This document shows, one piece after another, positions 50,872-59,868 of a stretch of DNA of 64,000 nt (within the stretch, counting starts at the first letter, position 1; each line of letters starts with the position of its first letter). The stretch is from assembly GCA_947460825.1 (NCBI GenBank), contig CANHHA010000003.1, forward strand, positions 1 to 64,000, written 5' to 3'. The DNA comes from Flavobacteriales bacterium (lineage in GTDB: Bacteria > Bacteroidota > Bacteroidia > Flavobacteriales_D > Crocinitomicaceae). A program made the translations under genes and the position numbers. The notes beneath the pieces are model-generated. The model was not told the origin of the DNA. It worked only from the letters and a program-made list of their open reading frames with translations, and searched no databases.

Positions 50872-52118
50872 TACCAATTATAATTAATACCAATGCCGGG
50901 AGCCCAGGCAATCGTGGTAAATGTTCCGCTTAATTGTGTTTCCAAATTTGTATCCGCTCGTGTTATTTTTGTGGCATAAATCGATGCGTCGAGACTAAAA
51001 TGCTTATTGAATTCATATGAAACGCCCGAGGTAAAATAGGCTCTATTGCCATCCGGAGTTTCCGGTGTCACATAACCTGTTGGCACAGGAGTAAACCCGA
51101 ATCCGCCTCCAAATCGAACATTCAAGACCTTGTCTTTTGCCAAGATAGTATATTGTATACCTCCTCGAAAAGCAAAAATATTCCTATACATTCTTGGTGA
51201 TTTGGTGTCAACAAGCGAACTCGTATTCGTTGCATAATCAAAGGCCAAGGTGTCATAGGTATTCCACCCAACATAATTTATATCTGCCACGATGTTCCAA
51301 GACGCGTTAGGTTTTACATTCAATCCGAGGGTTGTTACTGAGGGCAAAGCAAGGGATGCTGAAAGCGTTCCATTTGGGAAATTCGGCGCCAACCCTTCGG
51401 GTACGGCAAAAGCAACTTGACCATCAGATACCGACATGTTAATTCCGGATCTATAAGACAATCCAGCACTCAAAAAGCCTCCAGGGTTATAATATATTCC
51501 GAGGTTATATCCATATCCCATGGCCGCACCTGAAATTTCAGCGTGTCCAAAAGAACCATCGTTAAACTGGACCGGTAAATCTTTTTGAAGGTTAACCCTT
51601 CCTGGTGAAAAAACGAATCCTGCCCCGATACTTATGTTGTCTGTTATTTTAAAAGAGGCCGTTGGCTGAATATGAAATACTTTCATGGAAAGTCGTGTAA
51701 TTGCAAAGCGTCCTATCCAACCCGGCTCATATTGCACCGTGCTACCGAAAGGTGTAGTAACGGATAATCCATAAGCTAGGCGATGAAATCGCTTTGGCTT
51801 TACTAAGGCATATAAATTAAGCGGGGTGCCCACCGGATTCTCTGTTCTATACATTTCATTGGTGGCCGAATCCACATACATTACATTTCCGAAAATCGGG
51901 GTGCTTGCGAGGTTCACTTGCGACGTTGAAACGAAGGAAGCGCCTGCGGGATTAAAGAACAAGGTGGATGCGTCTTGCGTCAAGGCTGATCCTGCGCAAC
52001 CCATTCCCTGTTGTTTTTGGCCTTGAAAATTTACCTGAAATCCTTGGGCTTCGGCTAGATTTAACCAGAACACAAGGAAAAAAAAGCCCCCAACGATTAG
52101 CCTGTTTTGGTATCTCAT
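50871..52118 (-). CDS. OmpP1/FadL/TodX-family outer-membrane transporter
   Basis: A 415-residue outer-membrane barrel. Signal peptide (IVGGFFFLVFWLNLAEAQG) and then the FadL hatch NFQGQKQQGMGCAGSALTQD and LFFNPAGASF, which form the N-terminal plug of the long-chain-fatty-acid channel. Many short amphipathic strands follow and the sequence ends NYNW, an aromatic terminal residue typical for barrels. It likely takes up fatty acids or other hydrophobic molecules. Start ATG 52118 follows a TATCTTTG element by 6 bases. Confidence 0.9.
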   Translation of the reverse strand: MRYQNRLIVGGFFFLVFWLNLAEAQGFQVNFQGQKQQGMGCAGSALTQDASTLFFNPAGASFVSTSQVNLASTPIFGNVMYVDSATNEMYRTENPVGTPLNLYALVKPKRFHRLAYGLSVTTPFGSTVQYEPGWIGRFAITRLSMKVFHIQPTASFKITDNISIGAGFVFSPGRVNLQKDLPVQFNDGSFGHAEISGAAMGYGYNLGIYYNPGGFLSAGLSYRSGINMSVSDGQVAFAVPEGLAPNFPNGTLSASLALPSVTTLGLNVKPNASWNIVADINYVGWNTYDTLAFDYATNTSSLVDTKSPRMYRNIFAFRGGIQYTILAKDKVLNVRFGGGFGFTPVPTGYVTPETPDGNRAYFTSGVSYEFNKHFSLDASIYATKITRADTNLETQLSGTFTTIAWAPGIGINYNW

Positions 52119-52124
52119 TCTTAC

Positions 52125-52132
52125 CAAAGATA
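52125..52132 (-). promoter_or_regulatory. candidate -7 element of the FadL operon
   Basis: Minus-strand TATCTTTG, 6 bases before the FadL ATG, matches TAnnTTTG; the -33 part is not clear. Confidence 0.45.
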
Positions 52133-52153
52133 CAACAAAATGTTAATTTAATG

Positions 52154-52549
52154 TTAGAGGTCGCTATTTGAATTCAGATCTTCTTCGAGAAAACTAGCGA
52201 TGTGGCGGCGATCTTTTTTAGTTGGTTTACCGGTGCCGAATTGTTGGTAAGCCCTTTGAGACGCCAAATAATCAGATAATTTCTTACGTTCTTCCTCTGG
52301 TGTTATGTCTTCAATAAATGAAATTACCAAGGGTGCCCCAATTCGTTTATCCGTCAAGGAGAGGATGCGATAGGAAAACCATGCGTTAGATTTTTGCAAA
52401 GAAAGAATGTCCCCCACCTTAATTTCTTTTGCTGCTTTAGTGTGAACATTATTACAAAGCACTTTCTTTTTTGAAATTAACTCCGTGGCTTGAGAACGAG
52501 TTTTCGTTAGACGAACACACCAAATAAACTTATCGATTCTCAAAGGCAT
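52154..52549 (-). CDS. hslR: S4-domain RNA-binding protein (heat shock protein Hsp15 family)
   Basis: A 131-residue protein. The S4 domain spans residues 1-60 (RIDKFIWCVRLTKTRSQATE, LISKKKVLCNNVHTKAAKEI), followed by a basic tail (GKPTKKDRRHI). Hsp15 binds 50S subunits carrying a stalled nascent chain-tRNA. It overlaps the YjbR gene by 20 bases, so the pair is cotranscribed. Confidence 0.88.
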   Translation of the reverse strand: MPLRIDKFIWCVRLTKTRSQATELISKKKVLCNNVHTKAAKEIKVGDILSLQKSNAWFSYRILSLTDKRIGAPLVISFIEDITPEEERKKLSDYLASQRAYQQFGTGKPTKKDRRHIASFLEEDLNSNSDL

Positions 52550-52886
52550 TCCTTGCTTTTTTAGTTAGCCCTTGGTAAACAATAGCATATGATTCTGTAA
52601 TTAATTCAAGAACTAAGGTGATATCAACCTGTAAGGTATCTAATCTAAGGGTAATCCAATGATTTTTGTTCATATGAAACCCTCTTGACATCCAATCATG
52701 GGATTCCAATAATTCTGGAATCTGGTCCGGTTTAGACTTCAGGGTAACCGCATCTTGCGAGTTGATATCTATTAACAAAAACATTTTACCACCAACCTTA
52801 AACACCAATGTACGTTGGTCAAATGGAAATTCCTCCGTAACATGAGGTAAAGAAAGTGCTGTCGTTCGAATTAAATCGAAGGTCAT
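52530..52886 (-). CDS. MmcQ/YjbR-family protein
   Basis: A 118-residue single-domain YjbR protein. Family features are ALSLPHVTEEFPFDQRTLVF, KMFLLIDINSQDAVTLK and MNKNHWITLRLD. The fold resembles DNA-binding proteins but a role is not established. It starts at the base after the desaturase stop and overlaps the Hsp15 gene by 20 bases. Confidence 0.9.
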   Translation of the reverse strand: MTFDLIRTTALSLPHVTEEFPFDQRTLVFKVGGKMFLLIDINSQDAVTLKSKPDQIPELLESHDWMSRGFHMNKNHWITLRLDTLQVDITLVLELITESYAIVYQGLTKKARNAFENR

Positions 52887-54002
52887 TTAGATATGTACAA
52901 ATTCAGGACAGTCTTTTTGACCAAGCATTCTCAACATTTTCCCATGTGCCTTCAGTGCACTAAAAAATGTGCGATTCGAATGATAAGGGATATTAAACTC
53001 CATTGCTGTTTTTTTAACAATTTCTGAGATTCCACGATAATGCACGTGACAAATCGTTGGAAAAAGGTGGTGTTCTACTTGAAAATTTAACCCGCCAACA
53101 AGCCATGTAAACCATTTTGATCGGACGCCATAATTTGCTGTGGTTAATAACTGGTGTACTTTTGCGTCCGCCTCAATGTCACCTGATTCCCCCGGCTTTT
53201 CAAATGAAACGTTTGGAATAACATGGGCAGGCTGAAAAATAAGTGCTAATATGGTCCCTGAAACAATCTGCTTTATTACAAAACCAAGGAGTACATAAGG
53301 CCAGAACACAGGAGCGAAAACCAATGGTAAGACCAAGAAAACAATCGCATAAACTAATTTTCCGGCGATTATGCTTGCCCAGTGAGAGACTAACGACTTG
53401 CCTTGGGAACTCACAAGGCCCATTTTACCGTAACGGTGGGCTTGTTTGTAATCTTTTGACGCGAACCACATAACGGTCATTAACGAATAGAAAAACCACG
53501 CATACAGGTATTGATATTTGTGCACAGGTCGCCATTCGGTATGAGGAGAAAAACGCAATAACTTAACAGGCGCATCAATGTCTTCGTCAAATCCCTCCAC
53601 ATTGGTAAAGGTGTGGTGTAATACATTGTGTTGAATTTTCCAATTGGTTGGATTTCCACCCAATAAATTCAATACCGCTCCTACAAATTTATTTACCTGT
53701 TGACTAGAAGAATATGCGCCATGATTTGCATCGTGCATGACAGAAAGGCCGATGCCCGCCATGCCAAGGCCAGAGACAAACCATAACAACAGCGTTAATC
53801 CAACGCTTTGAGTGTAAAACGTAAAAACAAAGGGAACAAAATATAAGGCCAACATGAATACGGTTTTGATAACCATATTAAGGTTGGCGTGTTTAGAAAT
53901 ATTGCGCTGAGAAAAGTATGCCGCCACCCGCTCATTAAGGGCGCGGTTGAACTCTACGTTCATATTTCTTGCGAATTTCGGGGTTTTAAATGTTTCTTGC
54001 AT
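52887..54002 (-). CDS. membrane fatty acid desaturase (front-end type)
   Basis: A 371-residue integral-membrane desaturase. The three histidine boxes are HDANH (residues 90-94), HNVLHH (125-130) and QVEHH (308-312); Gln as first residue of box three is typical of front-end (delta-5/6-like) desaturases. About four membrane helices. Unlike many front-end enzymes it has no N-terminal cytochrome b5 domain, so it needs an external electron donor. It probably inserts a double bond in phospholipid acyl chains, for example for cold adaptation. Followed directly by the YjbR gene without a gap. Confidence 0.9.
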   Translation of the reverse strand: MQETFKTPKFARNMNVEFNRALNERVAAYFSQRNISKHANLNMVIKTVFMLALYFVPFVFTFYTQSVGLTLLLWFVSGLGMAGIGLSVMHDANHGAYSSSQQVNKFVGAVLNLLGGNPTNWKIQHNVLHHTFTNVEGFDEDIDAPVKLLRFSPHTEWRPVHKYQYLYAWFFYSLMTVMWFASKDYKQAHRYGKMGLVSSQGKSLVSHWASIIAGKLVYAIVFLVLPLVFAPVFWPYVLLGFVIKQIVSGTILALIFQPAHVIPNVSFEKPGESGDIEADAKVHQLLTTANYGVRSKWFTWLVGGLNFQVEHHLFPTICHVHYRGISEIVKKTAMEFNIPYHSNRTFFSALKAHGKMLRMLGQKDCPEFVHI

Positions 54003-54036
54003 GGTGTAAAGGTAAACTATAAAACAATAAGCTGTA

Positions 54037-54597
54037 TTAATCTCTCTTTTTCTTAGTCTGAATTGAGGCTGTCGAAGTCACCATATTGCTTACCACATCT
54101 TCCCCGCCAATTAAAAAATCAGAACGATTGAGGGTGAACGTAGTAGTAATGATTAACGCTGAACCGTTGTTCGAAGATATAACAATCGGCAAGGAGAAAA
54201 GTTTTGATATTCCTTTGGATGTTATTTTTCCATGGGCAAGGATCTCCGTTCCCGCAGTAACTACTGAATCACTGAAAAATGTAATACTCGGATAAAGGGA
54301 AACATCAAAAAAATCAGCAGACTTTGCATGTTTTGTCATTCCTGGTATTTCCAAATCCAAAGAATTTACATCAATAATTAAATCAAATCCACTTATCGTG
54401 TTGGTTCTTGGATCAACAGAAACCTGTCCTTTGACCGAAGTAAATTTTCCCGAAAAGTCTAGGGATTGAAGTTCAATAACGGACTTATCTTGAATGAGGT
54501 AGGTTGTTTTCGCGGAACCAATAGTTGGGGTGTTTGGCTGAGCAACAAAGACGGCAAAGAACAAGGCAACATAAATTCCGCAGAAGGCCTTAATCAT
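54037..54597 (-). CDS. YceI-family periplasmic protein (second of a tandem pair)
   Basis: A 186-residue exported protein with hydrophobic start (FCGIYVALFFAVFVAQ) and a YceI lipocalin-like beta-barrel: LDFSGKFTSVKGQVSVDP, DVNSLDLEIPGMTKHAKSAD, FFDVSLYPSITFFSD and GKITSKGISKLFSLP. YceI proteins bind isoprenoid-type lipids. It starts 4 bases after the upstream YceI gene. The two are only distantly alike, so this is an old duplication. Confidence 0.85.
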   Translation of the reverse strand: MIKAFCGIYVALFFAVFVAQPNTPTIGSAKTTYLIQDKSVIELQSLDFSGKFTSVKGQVSVDPRTNTISGFDLIIDVNSLDLEIPGMTKHAKSADFFDVSLYPSITFFSDSVVTAGTEILAHGKITSKGISKLFSLPIVISSNNGSALIITTTFTLNRSDFLIGGEDVVSNMVTSTASIQTKKKRD

Positions 54598-54601
54598 AGG
54601 G

Positions 54602-55183
54602 TTAATTCTTTACTACTTCTAAATCCGCTTCTAATTGAATTTCGTCAGCAACCACAGCAACTGGCATATCTTTCCCAATGGAAAAATCAGAACGTTTAAT
54701 TTTACCAGTAATCTTAAAACCAGCCACATCTAAACCAGCCCGGTTCTTCGCGTATCCATTATGGGTGGCGGTAAGCATTACTTCTTTGGTAACTCCATGC
54801 ATGGATAAATTTCCCGTTAGCAGATACTTTTTACCCTTAACTTTCTTGCAAGAGGTGGATTTAAAGGCAATGACTGGGTGTTGACTTACCGCAAAGAAAT
54901 CTTCCGAACGCAAGTGATTGTCTCTAGCCTCTAGTCCTGTATTGATGGTGTTTGCATCGGCAACTAAATCGAAGGTAGCGTCGGCAAAATCTTTGTCATT
55001 GGCGGTAGTAACATTACATGATACTTTATCAAAGGAGCCATTCGCATCGGAGATTCCCATGTGAACCACGTTGAATCCAAGGCGAGAATGCGCGGAATCG
55101 ATTCCCCATGAAGCAGAAGAGATCATTTTAAACGAAAAAGCCACAACGGCAATAAGCAGAAATAAATAGGTTGATTTTTTCAT
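54602..55183 (-). CDS. YceI-family periplasmic protein (first of a tandem pair)
   Basis: A 193-residue exported protein: signal peptide (YLFLLIAVVAFSFKMISSA) and a YceI domain with WGIDSAHSRLGFNVVHMG, DLVADANTINTGLEARDNHL, FFAVSQHPVIAFKSTS and LTGNLSMHGVTKEVML. Likely a lipid/isoprenoid carrier of the periplasm. ATG 55183 gives the signal peptide; an open frame to 55231 would overlap the promoter. The next YceI gene starts 4 bases after the stop. Confidence 0.9.
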   Translation of the reverse strand: MKKSTYLFLLIAVVAFSFKMISSASWGIDSAHSRLGFNVVHMGISDANGSFDKVSCNVTTANDKDFADATFDLVADANTINTGLEARDNHLRSEDFFAVSQHPVIAFKSTSCKKVKGKKYLLTGNLSMHGVTKEVMLTATHNGYAKNRAGLDVAGFKITGKIKRSDFSIGKDMPVAVVADEIQLEADLEVVKN

Positions 55184-55203
55184 GTGTTCTATGTTTTTTT
55201 TTT

Positions 55204-55231
55204 CAAAGTTACATTTCTTTAGAGTACCCAA
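55204..55231 (-). promoter_or_regulatory. Bacteroidota sigma-A promoter of the YceI pair
   Basis: Minus-strand TTG (55231-55229), 17 bases, TAACTTTG (55211-55204), 20 bases before the ATG at 55183. It rules out a start at 55231. Confidence 0.65.
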
Positions 55232-55253
55232 CGACTAACCTATGTCAATAATT

Positions 55254-55922
55254 TTAATGAAAAATTTCATGGATGATCATTCGGGTGTTGTTCACGTTAA
55301 ATTTGGGGACGTGTAGCTCAATATATTCAAGCATTAAATCGAGGGCCTCCTTTAGGGCGCGTTTGTTTTCTTGTATGTGATTTTGAATGAGGCTATTGAA
55401 GGCCGCTGCTCCCGAAGTAGGATTGACCTGCTCATCGTAGTGAAATACCCCTTCATGCATATTAAAGACATTGGCTTGTTCAAGGGGTTCAGGTAAAATC
55501 CCAAGGACTTTCATCCATTGCGCTAAGAACACACATGGGTAGGCGTAATAATCCACTTGTTGGGCTAACTCATTTTTTAAAGACACCAACATGTTAAATG
55601 CCTCTTCATCCTTGTTTTTGTAGGCTATGGATTGATAAACAACATCTGCCATGAAATATCGAATGGCGATTACATGGGGGTCAAAATCTTGCGTATTGAA
55701 CCACTCCATGGGAGTTGCATTCCTGAGGGTTCCTTGTCCGAACTTTGGAGTAGTCGTAAACTCCAACTCATACAAACCAAAAGGAAAAAGCGCTGCTTGT
55801 TTTTTCGATGGAAACGAAACCAATTCAAGCAGTCCGTGTTCTTTCGAAAAAAACGAATTCAACTGTGCTTTCGTTGAAAATGGGGAACGGTGAATAAAAA
55901 ATGCCTGCGTTGTCTGATTCAC
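55254..55922 (-). CDS. recO: DNA repair protein RecO, short form
   Basis: A 222-residue protein with the RecO layout: N-terminal OB-like domain (QAFFIHRSPFSTKAQLNSFF, SKEHGLLELVSF, SKKQAALFPFGLYELEF) and an all-helical C-terminal part ending YIELHVPKFNVNN. RecO helps RecR load RecA at gaps. The protein lacks the zinc-binding Cys found in some RecO proteins and is at the short end of the family. Translation must begin at GTG 55922 as no ATG lies near the N-terminus. It follows the AsmA-like gene by 12 bases. The family call rests on pattern and length and is likely, not certain. Confidence 0.7.
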   Translation of the reverse strand: MNQTTQAFFIHRSPFSTKAQLNSFFSKEHGLLELVSFPSKKQAALFPFGLYELEFTTTPKFGQGTLRNATPMEWFNTQDFDPHVIAIRYFMADVVYQSIAYKNKDEEAFNMLVSLKNELAQQVDYYAYPCVFLAQWMKVLGILPEPLEQANVFNMHEGVFHYDEQVNPTSGAAAFNSLIQNHIQENKRALKEALDLMLEYIELHVPKFNVNNTRMIIHEIFH

Positions 55923-55934
55923 CTGTTATAGCTT

Positions 55935-58613
55935 TTACCCTTTACGCACCGTAACGGTTACATTTGCTTGATTTTGCTCTTGTTTCCACTGATTTAAGGT
56001 GTTTTTAAGTTTTCCTTCTTTTGTTGGTTTTTGAGCTTCTGCGGGCGGATGGTTGGACTGAGTCTTGTCTGGTTTTGTATCCTTAAAGTTAATCTTCACA
56101 ATTTCCTTGGTTTCTACCTTCGGTTTATACTCTTCTACGGCGGTATCTTTTTTGAAAACACCAAATTCTGACTTCAATATAGATTTAAGGGTTTCTTTTT
56201 CTTGAGCCCACTGTTCTTTAGCTTCTTGTTTTCTGCTTGACTTATCCCACTCAATGGTTGGGTTGTCTAAATCCCCGTACATGCGTAAAAATATCTTCAT
56301 GCCTGTTTCATCATCGATCACTGTGCCAAATTCACTGTCTCGATCTGCCCCTAATAAATCCCTAAAATCAAACTTCATCCGATAGTCAATTTTATTGTCG
56401 AAGGTGTGCGTTCCGCTTATCTCCATATCCATGGCGGATGATGCGATAAACATATTTGGAATAGTAATCACTCCATTTCTGATTTGAAGTGTGTTTTCAA
56501 GTGTAGAAAAAGCAATGTCTTTCATTTTCGATTGAAACTGATCTAAGTTCCTTTTTCCGATAAGCAATTTTCCAGCATTCGTTTTTAAGCTAGCGGCCAC
56601 ATCGTTTAGGGATTCGACATTTTTGAGGTGGCCATTAAACACCTTCATGTGCGCATTCACTTCCATTTGATTTAAATCAATTCCTCCAATTAAATTAAAC
56701 GGCGCATAAAAATCAACTTCCATCTGAGCTCTTCCAGAAATTTGATTTGCATGAATTACATCTTGATCAAAATCATTCCATTCTTTGAAAAATGGAGCAA
56801 AATAAATGTTGTTCGATTTTAGATTCGTGCTGATTTCTAATCGTTCTGGAGTAAGCTCCTGGATTTCCATTGCTCCGCAGATATCTGCCCCGGCATTTCT
56901 GACGTTTAGGGAGGGGAAGGAAAGGGTTCTTCCACTGATTAGTACAGGACCCGAAACTTGCTCAAACGTATGGTTTTCATAGGTAATACTCCGCGCATTT
57001 AAATTGATGCGGCCATTAATGTTGTTCGGCAGCACAAAGGATTTTCCTTTAGATTCCTTTTTCTCTGCTTTAGTCGTTTTTCCTAGGTCTTCAACTAATA
57101 TTTGGTGACTACTCACGGAACAATTTACCGTTAAATCCCCTGAATTAGCCACGTAATTAAACACGTTCTCAAAGGTGCCATTCATTTGCAGATCACTGCG
57201 ATTAATCGCAAGCGTCGCGCCCTCTATCGTTAAATCGCTTCCTTTAAGTGTGAATTTCCCGTTGATGTCCTCAAAGGTTCTATGGTCGTTACGGGCCTTG
57301 AACCATACATTATACAGGCTAATGTCTCCGTTCATTTTTTTAACATCCACTTGATCTTCAACAACAAGAGCAAACTCTGAGTTGATTTTTGCAATCCCGT
57401 CCATGCGATGAATAAGGTCGTTTTTAAGTATTCGATTGGCAATACTCAAATCAATCGTACCCTTGGCCTTTCCTGTCACTTTGGGTATATTAAAGTTTAA
57501 AATGTCCAATGCACCATAAAAAGGCCCTGCGGGAGTTTCAAACGCAAGATGATCCATAATCAAATGGTCGTTGACAGGATTCCCATCGCTGCTGAAAGAC
57601 CCCTTCATTCTTAAGTTTTTTATTTGCGTGTGTTTAACGGGTTCAATTAAGTGGCCATTGGCTATATTAAAGTTACAAGCAATATTCGGCGCAGATTGAT
57701 CCTGTGTGCTGCCATAAACAAGTAAATCGAATCCCACATTTCCAGACCCTTTGTAACGGCTAAGTTCTTTTTCAGCTTCATCTAACGAGAGGTTATTAAC
57801 TAAATCTGTCAATGTTAACGCTTCCGCTTTAACATCAAACCGCATACTGTCGACCCCATAATTTCCCGATACGGTAAACGGTATTTTAGCGAGTTTAAAA
57901 CTTGTTTTAGGCAGTGAAAACGTTCCTTCTTTGGTGTTTACACTCATTAATAAATCCATGGTAACGGGTTTGTTTTTTAGCAATGCAACTTTTCCGGATT
58001 GCAAGCGATTAATCAACATATTACCCCGTGCATTTAATTTGAATGCATCTTGATTGAAGTCGCCAGAGAACAACATGTCAGATAAATTCGTAGTATAATA
58101 TTGGTCGGATTTACTGTTTAGGTAATTCACTTGAAAATCTTTGGTGCTAACAGAAGATATTTTAACATCATATTTCGACTCCTCTTTTTCCGTGGAGGCA
58201 TTTAAAATTAAGTAATTAACATCTCCGTTTTTAGCAGTGCGCACATTCAATTCACCTGCCCCTATTTCAATTACTTTAATGTGATAATTTTCTCTCCAAA
58301 GATCCATGGGGTTAAAGACTAGCCGAATTCGGTCAGACTGTAATAAGAGCTTTTTAGAGTCATTGGTTTTGAACGCATCATGCACTTTTACGTCATGTAC
58401 GTTGATCGAAAGGTTTGGAAACGTACTCCAAAAGGTTAAATCAACCGTTGAAAAATACACGGGTTCTCGAAATTCTTTTCCTAACTCGCTTAAAACGAGG
58501 TTACAAATTTTATCTTGAAAAATATAGAGCAAGGACGATATTAAAATCACTAGCCCCGTAATAATTCCCAATGACCATTTGAGTACTTTAATAAATTTTG
58601 CTTTGAATTGCAT
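55935..58613 (-). CDS. AsmA-family outer-envelope assembly protein
   Basis: An 892-residue protein with one N-terminal membrane helix (VLKWSLGIITGLVILISSLL) and a long repetitive beta-rich body, as in AsmA/TamB-like lipid-transfer proteins. Typical segments are VYFSTVDLTFWSTFPNLSIN near residue 50 and a late AsmA-C region (NGVITIPNMFIASSAMDMEI, SGTHTFDNKIDYRMKFDFRD). A Lys/Gln-rich tail follows (residues 800-892). Such proteins bridge the periplasm and move phospholipids. It is divergent from the T9SS Kelch operon; no clear promoter could be placed. Confidence 0.85.
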   Translation of the reverse strand: MQFKAKFIKVLKWSLGIITGLVILISSLLYIFQDKICNLVLSELGKEFREPVYFSTVDLTFWSTFPNLSINVHDVKVHDAFKTNDSKKLLLQSDRIRLVFNPMDLWRENYHIKVIEIGAGELNVRTAKNGDVNYLILNASTEKEESKYDVKISSVSTKDFQVNYLNSKSDQYYTTNLSDMLFSGDFNQDAFKLNARGNMLINRLQSGKVALLKNKPVTMDLLMSVNTKEGTFSLPKTSFKLAKIPFTVSGNYGVDSMRFDVKAEALTLTDLVNNLSLDEAEKELSRYKGSGNVGFDLLVYGSTQDQSAPNIACNFNIANGHLIEPVKHTQIKNLRMKGSFSSDGNPVNDHLIMDHLAFETPAGPFYGALDILNFNIPKVTGKAKGTIDLSIANRILKNDLIHRMDGIAKINSEFALVVEDQVDVKKMNGDISLYNVWFKARNDHRTFEDINGKFTLKGSDLTIEGATLAINRSDLQMNGTFENVFNYVANSGDLTVNCSVSSHQILVEDLGKTTKAEKKESKGKSFVLPNNINGRINLNARSITYENHTFEQVSGPVLISGRTLSFPSLNVRNAGADICGAMEIQELTPERLEISTNLKSNNIYFAPFFKEWNDFDQDVIHANQISGRAQMEVDFYAPFNLIGGIDLNQMEVNAHMKVFNGHLKNVESLNDVAASLKTNAGKLLIGKRNLDQFQSKMKDIAFSTLENTLQIRNGVITIPNMFIASSAMDMEISGTHTFDNKIDYRMKFDFRDLLGADRDSEFGTVIDDETGMKIFLRMYGDLDNPTIEWDKSSRKQEAKEQWAQEKETLKSILKSEFGVFKKDTAVEEYKPKVETKEIVKINFKDTKPDKTQSNHPPAEAQKPTKEGKLKNTLNQWKQEQNQANVTVTVRKG

Positions 58614-58700
58614 CTGTTTGCTGTTGTGGGAAGGGTTAACGAAGCAAACACACAGAAGGTTACAAGAATTCTAGGTTACCGCCAGAAATTAGATTAATTT

Positions 58701-58729
58701 TTTGTTAATTTACCATAAATATAGACTTG
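58701..58729 (+). promoter_or_regulatory. promoter of the GEVED/Kelch operon
   Basis: TTTG (58701-58704), 17 bases, TAGACTTG (58722-58729; one mismatch to TAnnTTTG), 5 bases before the ATG at 58735. The 70-base divergent gap from AsmA holds it. Confidence 0.55.
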
Positions 58730-58734
58730 TTTAT

Positions 58735-59868
58735 ATGAGAATATTGAACTTATTTCTTTGGGTTATATTCGGAGGGATAAATACTTACGGACAATATTGC
58801 ACACTCGGTGGACCTTCTTCTAATGCGGACTCCAATGTGGAGTCTGTTATATTCAATGGGGTTTCTGGCAGTATAAATCATGTAGGATGTCCAAGTCAAA
58901 TCGGTGTGGAAGTTTACCTAAACGAATCAACCACCTTAAGTGCTGGATCAAGTTATTCGCTCCAAGTTGATTTTGGGACCTGTGGAGGAAATTTCGCTGG
59001 TGCAGGTGCGGTGTGGATTGATTTTGATCAAAGTCAGACCTTTACCCAAAATGAAATTGTTGGAACTTGGGTTGGGACACCTCCCGCCTTACCGGTTCTA
59101 TTTAATGTTTCTGTTCCCAACAATGCGCATAATGGAGCAACTAGAATGCGCGTAACGCAACAAGAGGCCGCTACGCTCCCATTAAATCCCTGTGCAACAT
59201 TTCAATGGGGTTCAGTAATGGATTTTGGTATAACCATTATTAATGGGCTTGATTGTGGTGCATTCCCAGGAGATGATCTTGCTAATGCCATTGAGATTTC
59301 TTCTTTACCGTATCAAGATACCGTGGATTTGGCATATTGCTATGGCAATCAAAATCTAGTCTATGATTCACCTGATGTTTTTTATAAACTCCTACTAAAT
59401 CCGACAATGCAACAGGTTAATGTAAATACCTGTGGATCTGATTTCGATACGTATTTAACCGTATTAAACCCACAAGGGATAGTAATTACATATAATGATG
59501 ACCATGACATCTGTGCCCCTTCTTCCATGCTAAGTTTTGACGTCAATGATCTTGGGTATGTTTACATAGTCGTTGAAGGTTGGGGAAATGAGTCAGGTAT
59601 AGCGCATCTTGAAATCACATCATCATATGCTGGTATGAGTGCATTAGAACAAAACAAGATTACTTTATACCCAAATCCTGTGCGTGAAGTGCTTTCAATA
59701 AGCGAACGCGTTGACGATGTAGAAATCACGAATCTTTTAGGTCAAACCATGATTGCCTCCTATGGTAAAACAACCCAACTTAATGTTACTGAACTTGAAC
59801 CAGGTGTCTATACCTTACATTTCCAAATAAATGGCATAGCACATTCCGAGCGATTTATTAAACTATGA
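58735..59868 (+). CDS. T9SS-secreted protein with GEVED and PPC-like domains
   Basis: A 377-residue exported protein: signal peptide (ILNLFLWVIFGGINTYGQ), a GEVED domain (residues about 25-180, with AGAVWIDFDQSQTFTQNE and NNAHNGATRMRVTQQEA), a PPC-like beta-sandwich (about 185-300, DVFYKLLLNP, DFDTYLTVLNPQG, YIVVEGWGNESG) and a T9SS type A sorting domain (ITLYPNPVREVLSISE). These are binding modules without a visible catalytic part, so adhesion or matrix function is likely. The ATG at 58735 is used; the frame reaches 58702 through the promoter. It overlaps the first Kelch gene by 4 bases (ATGA). Confidence 0.83.
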   Translation: MRILNLFLWVIFGGINTYGQYCTLGGPSSNADSNVESVIFNGVSGSINHVGCPSQIGVEVYLNESTTLSAGSSYSLQVDFGTCGGNFAGAGAVWIDFDQSQTFTQNEIVGTWVGTPPALPVLFNVSVPNNAHNGATRMRVTQQEAATLPLNPCATFQWGSVMDFGITIINGLDCGAFPGDDLANAIEISSLPYQDTVDLAYCYGNQNLVYDSPDVFYKLLLNPTMQQVNVNTCGSDFDTYLTVLNPQGIVITYNDDHDICAPSSMLSFDVNDLGYVYIVVEGWGNESGIAHLEITSSYAGMSALEQNKITLYPNPVREVLSISERVDDVEITNLLGQTMIASYGKTTQLNVTELEPGVYTLHFQINGIAHSERFIKL

